Of a DNA stretch of 64,000 bases, positions 21,511 through 34,100 are shown in pieces. Source of the DNA: Eopsaltria australis. Its lineage: Eukaryota; Chordata; Aves; Passeriformes; Petroicidae. How positions within the stretch are numbered: position 1 is the first letter of the stretch; each line of letters opens with the position of its first letter. The stretch covers positions 13,039,501 through 13,103,500 of the forward strand of contig JAVTVJ010000001.1 in NCBI GenBank assembly GCA_034509425.1, in the 5' to 3' direction. The notes beneath the pieces were generated by a model. It saw nothing but the letters and a program-made list of their open reading frames with translations, did not search any database and was not told the DNA's origin. Both the position numbers and the translations under genes were made by a program.

Positions 21511-24500
21511 CATACAGAGTGTTTTGTTGAATACAAGCTTTGCAGAAAACACTAATTACCCTTTAAATAAATGGAAGTGAGAAATATTTTTGAGCTCATA
21601 TTGACTTTGTTTGGTTTAGAGAGCCATGCTAGCAGTTGTTGTTAACCAGATGTTTAAAAGAATGCTGTAAAGTGGGCCAGAAGTACCTGATTGTGTTCTG
21701 CTATGTTGAAATTTTTAAGGGGCCAAAGGGAGCTCTGTAGGCAATTCTGACTAAATTTCAGAGGGAAACCTTGGGCCCCTCTATGAGTTCCAGCTCTTGG
21801 CTCCTTGAAATATTTTAGGGCTGGGAAATGTGATGGCCCATGAGGAAGATCTGAAGATAAAAGAAAGAGGCCAGAAGAGGGGCTGGGACCAAGTGCTCTT
21901 TGCAGATCTTTGTGATGCAGCTCCTAGACATGGCTGGTGACAAATTTTGATAGGGGAGGGCAAGGGCTTCTACCCTTACTTGGACTAGCAATGACAAGGT
22001 TTTTTACTCAGTAATTCTAGTAGACTGAAATAAAGTAGGCTGTATTGCATTGAAATCTGAGTTCTGGGAGCCAGGTCTTTGTGAGATACTTAAACAGGTG
22101 GTTGGCTAAGATTTAGAAGAGATCCCTGTTGTATTGGGGTGTATTTTTGCCAACAGAATCTAAGTTACCTTTCAGAAAAGGACTTTGCTATCAAAATGAC
22201 TTATTACTGAAAAACGTGAGGACTTGCAGCTCACGTTTCAACTTACTTGAATGTCAGTCGCCCACCCTTAACCTTCCAACAACAGTGAAATAAGAGACCT
22301 CCAGGGTAAAAAAATTGGTTCTGGCTAATCTTTAAAAACAAACCAGTTGTCTGTTTGGGAGACTGGGGGAGGGCTTTGAGGAGGAGAGTTGGTGAATTTG
22401 AGGATATCATGGGTAGAAAGAAGACTGCAATATTCTGATCATGATGTGTATGCATTCTGTTTTGCTGAGGCCTTTACAGTTTTCTAGTGTCACAAATATT
22501 CTGTTTGTTCTCTGGAGTACTCTTTGGAATACTTCTGAACTTGTGCCTTTCTTGAACCTTCATGTTTAAAATCAAAATGGCAAACAGTAAACATTGGCTT
22601 ACTTATGACTGCATCAGCTTTGGTAACACAGTCATCCTAATATCCTGTATATAGAATTATTTTTAAAAATACTTTGGAAATAAAGCTGGAATATAATTTT
22701 GAACATAGAGATGGCTGTATACTCTGTCTTCAAGGAATTGCAGGTGGGTACAGAGGAGCCTTGTGTAGTATCTCTCTGGACACACTGTACTTGTACTTCT
22801 GAGCTATTTTTCCTGAGATACCTATGTATGTATTGTTTGGTTGGGTTTTTTTAATGACAAATTGTAAAATGGATGTGTACTTCTTTCTAACTGTGAGGTT
22901 CATGTTGAGGGAAAAGTTGGTTAATAGACATGGTTTTGTGGAATAGGTATCTTAAGGGGTGCTACTCACCCAAAGTGGAGTGTCATCTTTGATAAAGGTT
23001 TGGAAGATGCCTTGTCCTTTCCTGTTCTTGCAGGAAGGAAATTTATTGCAACACTCCTTACGCGCATGCTTCAAGCACTGATGGAAGAAAAGCAGTCTCA
23101 CAAATATTTTTGCATTGTTTGATTTGAATTGCTTGACTCTTTTGTTTCCTTTTTCTCAAAGCAGTTAGCTGGTGTGCTGTTGGGTGAAGAAAAAGTGGGG
23201 CACTCAGATCATCAAAGGGCATTTTCAGAGATCTTTACTCTTCATTACTCTGCCCTTTAAAATAAAAAATGTCAGCAAGTTTAGAAAGAAAAAAACTTTG
23301 CTGGTTGAGCTGACCAGTTCTGTAATTTGACTATAGCAGCTGCAGTACTGAAAATGAAAATAGAAGGAGGAAGAAAGCGGTTGCCATTCAGGATAACAGT
23401 TTTCATTGAAAGTAAAAGCCTGTGGTGTCTCTGCTGTTTTCATTTACCATCATGCCACGTAAAGTGGCATTAGTGTAAATGACCACCAAAGTCCTGCTCA
23501 TGTGATGAGCACTGCATTTCCATTTTGCTGACTGACTTATCCTGGGAACTTCACTGGTGACCAATTTTGGTGAGACCAGTTATATACTTCTTAAATTATT
23601 ACTTGTGTTAAGGTTACACCTAGAAGTTCGGCTGTAGTCATAAGTCAAATGCCTGTGGCTGAGTAGCACCTGACACCACACCATGCAAAAGCTTTTCCCT
23701 ACCCTGAGGTGTTATTTAACTTAGAGGAAGAAAATGACTCATATTGAGTACCCACTAAAATGTATCAAAAGGGAGTTTCTGCTTTCCTGTAATCTGGCAC
23801 TGATAGTTTTGGTGCTGGCTATTGAAGTTTACCTAAACCTATTCTTTCTAAGCGTAAACCCGAAGTAACTTTTAGATAAGGTTATCAGAGGTAGGTAGAT
23901 GTAGGGCATTGGGTGGAGCTAGGATCCAGAACTGAGCAGGAGTCCTTGTAATAAACCAAAGGCTTCATGTGCTGGCCACACATCCCTGGTAGAGCAAACA
24001 AAAAGTTTTATTTGTGAAACCTGTTTTACCATGGTAAATAAAAAAAAAAGACAAGCAGTGAGACAACATGGGTGGTTTTGCTGTTCTTGCAGCAGTGATA
24101 AATCTGATTGCAAAGCAGTTTTGTCAAAACCCGACCTCTGGCTGAAAACAGATGCTTTGACTACTCTGAAGCTGAAGGGAGGCATTGCTGTGTGTTATTG
24201 GAGACTGTGTGGCCAGCCAGGGCGTCAGTGAGTGAAGAGGTATGACAAATTCATGCCAGGGAAAACAGCTCACACGCAGACTTCGTCAACCTTGTTTTCA
24301 TGGCTTTTGTGTCTTGTAAACAAGTTGTGGCAGCTGCATGTGATAAATCTCTGCGCAAAGCAAAAATAATTACAATAGGGAGGGGAATCTTGAGCCTGGC
24401 GTCGCTGCCTGCGTGCAGGGAGGGGGTGGTGTCTCGCTGCCTGTTGTTGAGGGGGTTTGTGGTATCCCACATGTCTCCCAGCTTGTGCCATGAGGTCAGC

Positions 24501-25880
24501 GTGCATGGCTGCAGAGCCGTTGGAGCTGCAACAGCTGGCCTTGTGCTATGGGGGAGGGAATGGGGCAAGGAGAGCTGAAAGCTGGGCTGACTTGCACGGC
24601 CGCACCCTCCCTGGCAATGCTGGCTCTGCCAACAGCAGGGTCCTGCTGCCCAGGTAGAGCGGGGGGCGTGCGATAGCTTCACTGGAAAAGGGGAAGCACG
24701 AGAAAGTAAGCAGCAACCAGGGAGAAAGTGTGTATGGTGGGGAATCAGTTTTCCCCTTGGAGATGAGGTAAGGCTGCAGTGGGAAGCCCAGCCCACAGAA
24801 GGTGCACTGCAGCTGGGAGTTCAGGTGCACTGTGACCCTGTCTAGTGTCACTTTTGCACCTATGGTATTTAGGCCACTCACAGTTAACTGTGTCCTGCCC
24901 GTCAAAGTCTGTTTTCATTTGCCATTTTTCTTGCAGCACTCATGCAGGGTTTTGTGGTAACCCTTTATAGTTCTCTTTAAAACTCATTTAGTTTTTTTTT
25001 TTCTTTCTCTACTTGGCATCTTGCAATTGTCAACTTCCCGCCTGGCTTTTTCCCAGTAGGGATTACTGGCACAAATACAGCTCATGTTCACTTTTCAGGA
25101 CATTACTTGTTTTAAGTCTCCTGTTCACCAACTGCCGGGGTTGTTACATCTCTATCCTGTTTCGCTGGTTCAGCAGGCTCTTCTCCCATGAGTTCCAGTG
25201 TTCAGACTGAAGGAGAAGAGATTAGATTAGCCACTCACTCTAGCAAAATGTCACTTAGAGCTGTTCCTGTTCCAGACATGATAATTGTACCCATGTGTGC
25301 TGTATGCAGTTCAGTGTCTATTCCAGTCCCTGTCACGACAACGAGTGCCTGGAGTTCTGCACACACAGAAAATCACATGAGCCGGTGCTAGCTATGCTAC
25401 AAAGTAAAAACTCAGGCTGCTTTCTTCATCTACATTTTGCATGCACTCCTGCTGGCAGCTCAAAGCCATTTTGCTCACCTTTCCCTTTGACACTGGCTTT
25501 ATTTGCCTTTAAACTCCTTTTCCTTTCTGAAGCTGAGGCGTCAGGTCTGGGGCTACAACTGGCAGGAATCTCAAGTCCTGCTACACAGATTTGCAGAACA
25601 GGGTCGAAGTCACCAACAGGTCGACTTCACAGCCCTTTGTAGCTCTGCAGAGCTGCTTCATTGTGCAACATGAATCACAGTCCCTGAAGCTGATGCAGCC
25701 ATGAATAAGTCGCATCTGCCTCCCAGCTAATCAGTGTTCCGCTGGATAGCAGGGTTTCTGCCAAATTCCATGTGCTTTTACTAACAAACAAGGTGTTGAT
25801 CTTTCAGCTGCTTATACAATGTGTAATAAACCTGTAAAAACGCACAGAGGTAGGAGTGCTTTGAATTAGTGACTTAAATT

Positions 25881-25903
25881 GGGGGGGGCGGGGGGGGGGG
25901 GGG
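25881..25903 (+). repeat. Poly(G) tract
   Basis: Eight G, one C, then fourteen G. Guanine homopolymers this long are rare and form quadruplexes readily. The run length in an assembly is often wrong, so the exact count should not be trusted. Confidence 0.85.
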
Positions 25904-26850
25904 CACAGGTGGCAGATTGTGAGTTGAATGAGTGCAGCTGACAACCATCTAGCCCTGTTTATTCTTGGACAGCTTCTCCAGGACCACAGACCAGTGCTGT
26001 GGCTGCTCTCTCTAATTGCAGCCTAGGCAGTGCCTGCCCTGGGCACCAAGCCCTATCTCTAGGTGTGTAACAACATGACCCTTTGGAGTGAAGAATCCTT
26101 GTCTGGGCATATATAAACCCTGCACGTGGTTTTTGTTATGAGCCTTTCATCACATTGTTTAGCTGACAATGAAGAGGATTGACCTGACTACTGTGAGAGT
26201 GGGTCAGTCCCAGAGCTGTGGGTTTTGCAGTAGGTATATCTATGTTTGCATGGCTTCTCTGAATCTTTCTATCTCTGCAGTGTTGCCACACTGCTGGGGG
26301 AAATAATGCCCTGGAGCTCCTCCATCAGGGACATTTCACAAGTTGGCAAGAGTCACCTTCTTCGTGGGAATATTCATTTTTATATATAATAGTACAGAAA
26401 TAATTCCCAACTGTGAGGCCTGTAGTTTTACTACTATGGTATTCTATAAGTATACAGAGAATGCTTGATCCTACCTCTGAAGTCCCTACAGCCTGATAGC
26501 TCTGTGGGCAATCACATGTCACACACTCCATACTTGCTTCTGCTTCCTCCCCAAAACCAGTTAGAGCCTGAGTGGCTTCTATTAGGGATAAAACATTTGG
26601 TTTCTTTAACTGATGTGTCCTGTCTAGGTTCAGCATAAACAAAGTGTTCTTCCCTATCTCAGCTTTTCCTCTGGTGTTCTAGTTCTTTTGCAGGAGCAAA
26701 ATCGGTTTTTTGTTGATTGGCAAATAGATTTTAGTGCTTAGCTGGGGGCTTTTGACCTTTAGAAGCCTCTCCTGTAGAAGCTGTTGATGGAGAAGACAGT
26801 GTTGATCATAATTTGCCATCAGCTTATAGATTTTACCAAGATGCAATTTT

Positions 26851-26884
26851 TTGTGTGTGTGTAAATATATATATATATATATAT
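26851..26884 (+). repeat. (TG)n-(AT)n compound microsatellite
   Basis: About five TG units, then AAAT, then ten AT units. Further TATATA motifs follow for about 50 bp. Simple sequence in intergenic DNA. Confidence 0.85.
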
Positions 26885-29800
26885 TTGTATCTATACCCTA
26901 TATATACTCTGGTAAGGATACCATATATGTATTGGACCTGGTATTTATATGAAAAATAAACAAAATCACTTGTCCAATGTGAAAAGAATGAGATGTCCCC
27001 CAACTTGCTTTTATGAATTTGTATAGCTTGTCTTGGAAATTGTTCTGGATAGCAGGCACATAACTGATGGTAAGGATCACAACAGTTTTGTAATTTTCCT
27101 GAGTAAGCATTCAGCTGTTTTGCCAGAGCCTGTAATTTCACTTCCTTTTCTAGCCTGCAATGTTCTGATTGCTTGACCTTGTGTCCAATGTTTTTTTTTA
27201 TTTTGTACTTCTAGTCTCATTCCTTGTTTGAACTCTCCCTCTATCATTTCTCTCCCTGTTTGACTTGAGAGTGCTTACACAATATCATGCATAGTCCATT
27301 TAACTAGGTTAGAGATATTTTGAGTAGTTTTGTACTGTTTTGAAAGGCATCTGATCTCTGCTACTCCACTACACTAACCGCAACAGCAAATCTTGCTCTG
27401 ATGCAAACAGATCCTCTGCTCATGAGAGAAAGCACATTTTCCTTGTGTAGATAGCTCAGGTTTTTTTCTAACTTCTGCTTTCTGTGTTGTGACAGGGGTA
27501 AGCCAGAGAGAGAAGCAATTAATAATAAAATCCACTGGGCATTTTCAAAAATGGAGGGATTATTTTTAGTTTTGAGTCAGTGGCACTGCTGGTTTCAGCA
27601 TGCTTTCAGAGTCCTGGCTCTGCTGCCATGAGCCTTCTCCTGGTGAGGTGTGAAGCAGACATTCCTCTGCCAACCCGAACTAAAAGGTTAGTTCAGGTTA
27701 TTGTATTAAACACTGCTTAGGCAGTTGCTTCTGTAACCATTCTTCATGTTAAATTCAGCTGGCTTGCATTCAGCCAAGGTATTTGCAGTGATGTGCTGCC
27801 AGCTTTCTCCAAAGGCCTCTTCAAAAGTCTTTCTTCCTTAGCTGGTGATACGTGGAAAAAACCTCCTGCAAATATCTCGGTTTAGTGTGTAGATTTGCAT
27901 CTGCAAAGCACATACTGTCTGTTGGAAAGCAATCAGTACCTCTACCTTGCTTCCCCTACCAAACCTACCTTGACCCCTGCTACTGTGTCCATGGCACCTG
28001 GAGCAGAGAGGAATGTCCCAGTCACCTTCTGAAGGGAGGGTGACATCCCTTGCCCCCTCTTTGGACCCCAGGAGAAGGTGGTGGGAATGTGGAAATACAG
28101 GTCTCCCCATGGGAGAGTTCACAGTTGGTTCTGCAACACCTTACTCCTTCACCTGCATGTGATCACGGGGTGCTGGTGGTCTTGGGGAGGGCAGCTGGGT
28201 GTTGTGAAGCCCAGCTCAGTGTTGTGCCAACAGCCAGCTTCCTCTGATGTGGCAGTGTGACTTCAAATAAGCAGAAGGCATGGAAGGAGGTGTGGGGGGG
28301 CTGAATAATTTTCTCTCATATTTACACTGATAAGCAACAGGTATTTCCGCTGTGAAAAATTTAATTTCCTTTCCTTTTGAAATGCAGTGATGCAGAAGCT
28401 CAGGTTCCCTTCCACGGGGTCAGAAGAGCAAGGAGGGCTGCATGGACCAGCTGATGCCTGCCTTGGCCAGACTCTCCCCATCTGGCAGAAGTGACTCATC
28501 GGTGGCATGACCCAGCCGCACTGTGAGGCTTTTTGAGCTCAGGGGGAGCTTGACTTCAGATCCTCTGCTTCCTTGAAGATTTGCCTTTAGTCCTTGCCTT
28601 GCCCCAGCCCTCATCTGCATTTGCTATCCAACCTGGGCTGAAGGCTGGGCTGGGGCATGTGCCCCAGATGCCTTTCTGGTACCAGTGGCTCTCTTGTTTC
28701 AGGGTGTGGGGAGGTGCCATTGCAGAGCTGAATCTGCTCCCTCCACCTGGGGCTCATTACATGCTGCTTCCTCTCCAGCTGCCAGGGGCCCGGACAGAGA
28801 GCAGGGAAATCACACGCAAGGCGCTTGTAAAACCCTCAGCCCTGTCTGCCATTGAGGGAAGAGCTGGCTGAGCCTCCCTCCCTGCAGGACAGACTTCCTG
28901 CCCTAGGAAATCCCCTGCAATAAGGCATCCTAAGAGATCCACCTTGGGGATCTCAAACTGTGGCCAGTCAGCACTGGCTGGGTACAGAATGAGAGCTATG
29001 GGCTTTTAGAAAACCCTAATAAAACCTTTTGATTATACATAAAAAAAACCCCAAGTGATCCTGCCTGCTCCTCAGCTCTGTGGTTTGCCTAAACTTACTT
29101 TCCTGGGATACACTGGAGTTTGATCTTTGAGAAATGATATCTAAAAAGCCTACATGTAAAAACTTAACTGTTCCAGTGATAGGATCATAATCTGCCTTTG
29201 ATCCTGTAAATTGTTGAACCACAACTCTATTCGTTGCCCAAGGACTGCAGGAAATGTACACAGGGTTATGCAAATCTCTAGGAGAGGGAATGTTTTGCAG
29301 GGAGGGGGGGAAGATGTCTCTTGCCACAACTGTCAGTCTCTGGATTGCAGCTGAATAGTTTGGCAGTCCTCGCGCTCTCCTGTGTCACCCCGCTGCCAGT
29401 TCCCACGGCTCCTACCCCTCTCTGCTCACCGTCCAGTTGTGCAAGTCTGGAGCAGCAAGCTTTTTTCAGATCTCCCCCTGTGTGTGCTGGTGGCATTTAC
29501 AGGCAGAGTCTGCAAGCGCCGTCCTTCGTCTGCATTTTATCTCCAAGCCACCACTGTGAGTGCAGTGTTCACGTTTTGCCTCTAAATCCCCATGACTTTT
29601 GCCAGCTGGGGATATTTTCATGGGGTGGGTCAATCTGATGGTAAGACACAAAACAATTTCTTTGTGAACCTTAAGGGGAGCTAAGCCTGCACCAGAGCCC
29701 AACCAAGGCAGAACAACAGCAATGACACAACAGGGACATGGCCAGCAGATGGGGAGCTGTCAGGCAGGACTTTAATTTTGTGTAAAATGTGGATTTTCCT

Positions 29801-30589
29801 CTTTCCCAGACTTGCAAAAGAATACTCAAACCCTTGTAAAGATGCAGGTTGGGTGTACTGTGGGTGTACATGCATCATCAACATCACATTCAAAACAAGA
29901 GTGCTTGACATCCTAACCCTGGCTCAGGGTAACAGATCCAGATAAAAAATAAAAATAGAGGTCCTTTGATACCGTCTCTATTCTTTCATTTTGTCTTTTT
30001 CTTTTTTTTTTTTTCTTTTTTCTTTTGGTGTGTAAGCTAAGTGGCATGACACTGGACTTTGGTACTTCACCCAATTTACTTTAATTTGCATGTTGAAGAA
30101 AGATATCAAAGGGGCAGGATGAGCCCACCATTGCCCAGCTGCCCTGGCAGGGCTCCCCTGGCAGCCGTGCCCTGGTGTTGTGCTGTGCCAGGGGAGGCTG
30201 TCCTGCACCCAGAGCACAGCCCAGCCTTTTCCATGAGCTGCGTATGCCGCACACGTACAGGGGCTGCACACACCAGAATGTGGGGCAATGCTGCATCAGC
30301 TGGGCAGGAGTTTGTTTTGCTGTTTCTGTTTGGTTTTTTCACCTCGGTGATAATTCTTACCCAATGTGCGATCTCTGTTCTATGTACTTTACTACTCCTT
30401 GTGATAATCAAAATCCGGCCCTGAACTTTTTCACTACAAAGGGAACAAGAACTTTGCCCCGCTGGCTGTTAACAGGGCACTCCGCAATGCTGCAGCCTCT
30501 CCTCACGTGCAAAAAAACCCTAAAGTCTGTGCAAATTAGGGTTATGCTGATGACAGAATGCTTATTGTTTCTTCACCAGTGAAGGTGGA

Positions 30590-31160
30590 GATCAGGTGCT
30601 TTGACACGACACGAGACGTCTGGTGTCAGACTCCTCTTAAAAAAGGAGTGGGCACCCAACCGGTCGGTGGAAAAAAGCCTTTGAACACCAGGACCGCCAA
30701 TAACGTGCTGGGTACGGCTCAAAGTGCAACCTGTGATGGGCTCAAAGCGCTGAAACATTAACCAGACCTTAGGCCACCGTCTGTAGTTGCCGCTGGGTGC
30801 CCAGAGCAGGGCTCCCGGGAGCGGGAAGTGAGGGCGGCACTGTTGTTATCCGTGTGGAGCAAGGGCGCAGCGGTGTTTGCACAGCGCGGACGGAAGCGCT
30901 GGCGGCCGCCCCGAGGCGCTGGGCGTGCGGCGGGGGCAGCGAGAACAAGGTACGAGCTTCCCCGTGCGGGAAACACGGAGAGGCCGAGCGCTTCAATCTC
31001 AGTCTCCAGCGCTTGTTGAAGGGCTCTGGTGAACACTGCGGTGGTGGTGGTGGCGGTGGCGTGGGGCTGTCCTTCCACGTCCACTTGCTTGTTTGTAGGT
31101 ACAACCTGCCCCAGGCGAAACCCCTGACTCTAAGCCTCCCCCTGACCCCAAATGAGGTAA
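30590..31160 (+). promoter_or_regulatory. Orphan CpG island with splice-donor-like sites (possible unannotated promoter)
   Basis: By hand I count about 30 CpG in the 300 bp from 30781 to 31080, while the sequence on both sides is CpG-poor. On the + strand the island contains a donor-like AACAAG|GTACGAG (after 30949). Next comes a polypyrimidine-type acceptor, GCTTGTTTGTAG (AG at 31097-31098), and then a strong donor GAG|GTAAGA after 31156. Such an arrangement is typical of a transcription start with a short first intron, or of a first exon ending at 31156. It lies between the convergent 3' ends of TGIF1 and DLGAP1, about 9.3 kb past TGIF1. No conserved protein is encoded, so a long non-coding RNA promoter, or an enhancer-type or bivalent island, is more likely than a coding gene. 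Confidence 0.5.
31038..31061 (+). repeat. Short (GGT)n/(GGC)n tract
   Basis: GCGGTGGTGGTGGTGGCGG-type trinucleotide run inside the orphan CpG island. It would code for poly-Gly or poly-Val only by chance and adds to the local G+C richness. Confidence 0.75.
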
Positions 31161-34100
31161 GACTTGTAGGAAGAGCAAATAGCATTTATGAAATTGCAGG
31201 CTGCAATAGCAGGGGAAAAGGAGAATGCTTGAGCTACTTTTGGGCCCACACCTCAGATGGTTTGGAGCTGGGTTTGGTGGTGTTTTTTTTTTTTTTTTAA
31301 CAGTGGTGAGGTGTCTTGGAGATCAGATGCGAGGAGCCAGAAAGCATTTCTGAGCCGTCAAGTGGTGTAATCATGTAATCATGCTCCCTGAGCTCAGCTG
31401 ACACAGGAGACAGGTAAACATCTCCCACTGCCCAGGTAGGTGACAGTATATAAATCTTCAGAACACCCTGAGGAATAACTAATCTTTTGCAACTTTGCCT
31501 CTGAACTCTGAAGGAGTTATGCGTGCATGATGGATGGCAGCAGTGCCCAGCCATATTCTGAGGCATAGCACAGCTCCCAACTCCCTTGCAGAGGTTTTAC
31601 CCTCAGCTGGAGGGAGGGTACAGCAACCTGTGCGTCAGTGCTGACTCTTGCAGCTGTAGAAACTTGTCATTTCCTTTCCAAACACCAGCACCCTCAGCGA
31701 GGCACTTGGCCTTGGGCCAAAAGCCATTCCTGTAGTGTCTGTTCCTGCTATATACATGTGAAATGTTAACTTACCTGATTCCTGATGTGGGTTTCTCCAC
31801 AACCACTGCCACATACCTCTGTCTTGTCAGTGTGGTGACTTTGGGAGCAGGCTCTTCCATTATCAAGTCTCAGAGTGAGTTTACCTGAGAGCATGTCCCT
31901 GTTCAGGGGAACAAAGCAATGCCTTGCCCTGCTTGTGCTGAATCATTGTTATCTGGCAAAGGTTTGGGAACTGTGAGATCATATTGAATTGTAGCATGTT
32001 ACAGCTGCAGAAAAGGTATTGGATTCTGGGTTTGTACCAAAAGACTACTTCTTGATCAGGATGATAAAATATTTAGGCCTAGAACTTTGTCCTCACAGCT
32101 CTTTGTAAAGTAATTGCTTTTGTAGCAGTGGCAAAAGAAAGGACATGCTCATTTATGATGCTTTAAATCAGACAAATAATTTCCGAAGACAAATAACAAA
32201 ACTGTAGCAGAGAGCTCTTGTGCAGGGCTCCTTCTTGGTTTGTAAACACTGCAAGACAGAAACCATCAATATTTACACAGTGCTCAGCCCAGCACAGTGC
32301 AGCTCCTCTGTTTGGGCCTTTGGAGGCACTAATAGGAATATTAAATCATGCTGAATACCTTCCTGCAATATTTACAGTTTAACGATAACCAAGCGTGTGT
32401 GTGAGCCGAGTACATGGATTGTGACCATGCAGCACCAGAACCAGAGAACCTGCAATGAGGCCAGGCCTTGTGACAGACCCCCAGCTCTTCTCCCTGCTCA
32501 TCACATGTGCGCTGCAGTGACCAGGACCCTTTCTGGTGCTCCCAATATTCACCAGAAGCAACTTAGAAGGAATGATGCAAGAGTAAGTGTGTTACTGTGT
32601 GAGCTGTCACCAGTTGTGCCAAGGACTGTGGATTGAAAAGTCAGGGAGGGGAAAAAAAAGCATTAAAAATACCACTGCTATGTTGCCCTGTGGGCTCACA
32701 GAAATGTGACACAGAGAAGAATTAGCCTTTTGCGGTTTCATGTTTCCCTGACCTTTTAAGAGGAAGGAAAAAATAGATCCAACTTCTGCTCCCAGTTACA
32801 ATGCTGAAAGTCCAGAACAAATGTAATACACTGGCTCCTGAGGTGTGAGAGCAGAGATTCATGTTGTCTATTGAAAAATCAGAGAGAGAGCTGAGGTGTA
32901 AAGATAATTTAACAAAAGCTGTGTGAGTTCAAAGATAAACCTCCATCCCAGGCAAGTGTAATTATTGGTGTTCGAGTGTAATTTTGGTGTTTAAGGAGAT
33001 CCATTCAACTTGCTTTGGTGGGATTTCTGTCTTGGTGTCAGTGTGAGGTACAGCAGAAGACACGCGGCTCCTAGAGCACAATGACCTTGTACGTGTGAGT
33101 GAGGGATGTGCCACAAGGGAGAACTCCTGGGCACCAGCACTGCATCTGACAGCGCCTGGCAGTGACAACTACTGCTGATACATGTGGCAGGGATGCTGTG
33201 ACAGCACCTGCAATCACACCCCTTGACACTTGCAAAGGCCTTGAAGCATTAGTGTTAAGCTATTTGATATGAAACCAGTTCCAGTTAAAAATAAGTTCTG
33301 AATTGTTATTTTGCTCATGCAATTATTGACAAAATCTGCTCGTATTATACTTTAATGACAAACTCTGCATGATTCAACAGGTTTTATTTTGGCATGGTTT
33401 CCTGGTTTTATTTCCCACCTTCCACTAAGGAAATTTTTATCTCAGAGAAAGAAAATACAGAAGATGGGCTGCTTCCTACCTGAAATCCCAGCATTGCCTG
33501 GCAGAAGCTGATAGACATGAATCATCACAATGAATGCAGTACTGCACACAAGTAGCTTTTTTTACAAGCACAAGGTTGTTAAGCAAAGGATGAGAAACAC
33601 GTGGAGTACACTGCAGTTTGCTAATGTATGGCTGGGTTCCCAGCTCCGTGTACATTCTTGCAGACAGGCTGCAGTTGTCATGATGCTATTGCCAGGAAAG
33701 ATGTAAACAAAAGGAAACCTCTTGTCAGTTGAAGCATTAGGTTAGTAATACAAAAGAGTACTTCATGGAGTCTTTCAGATCAATACATGCCATCTATTTA
33801 TCAAAGATGTTTTTCTGTTATGTGTAGTCATACAGCCTCTGACGCAAGTCACTGTTTTTTTTACATTTTTTAAAATAACAGCAATATTTACTATGTGGTG
33901 AATCAGGGCAATGAGCAAGATCACAAGATCCTCTTGCAGAGGATCATGACTTAAAATTCATGTGTTTTAGGCAAAGCTTTTCACTTGAAGACTGACACAT
34001 GGACATGCTTCCATTGAAGTTGCTACAGGTTTGTCTTTATGTATGGCTCCACTAAATTTTATAGCTGGCAATTAGTCTGGGATCAAGTCTGGTTTCTCTC

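Larger units (their letters stand above)
21511..30590. other. Intergenic DNA between the TGIF1 3' end and the orphan CpG island
   Basis: No supported gene. The G+C rises modestly at about 24.2-24.9 kb and 27.8-29.6 kb, which opens frames on both strands without any protein motif. It contains a G-run at 25881-25903 and a TG/AT repeat at 26851-26884, listed separately, and a T-rich tract near 30000-30025. Confidence 0.55.

Noticed and set aside
24251..24796. 181-codon minus-strand frame in the intergenic region
   Set aside because: The local G+C rise leaves both strands open. No recognisable protein, promoter or splice signals.
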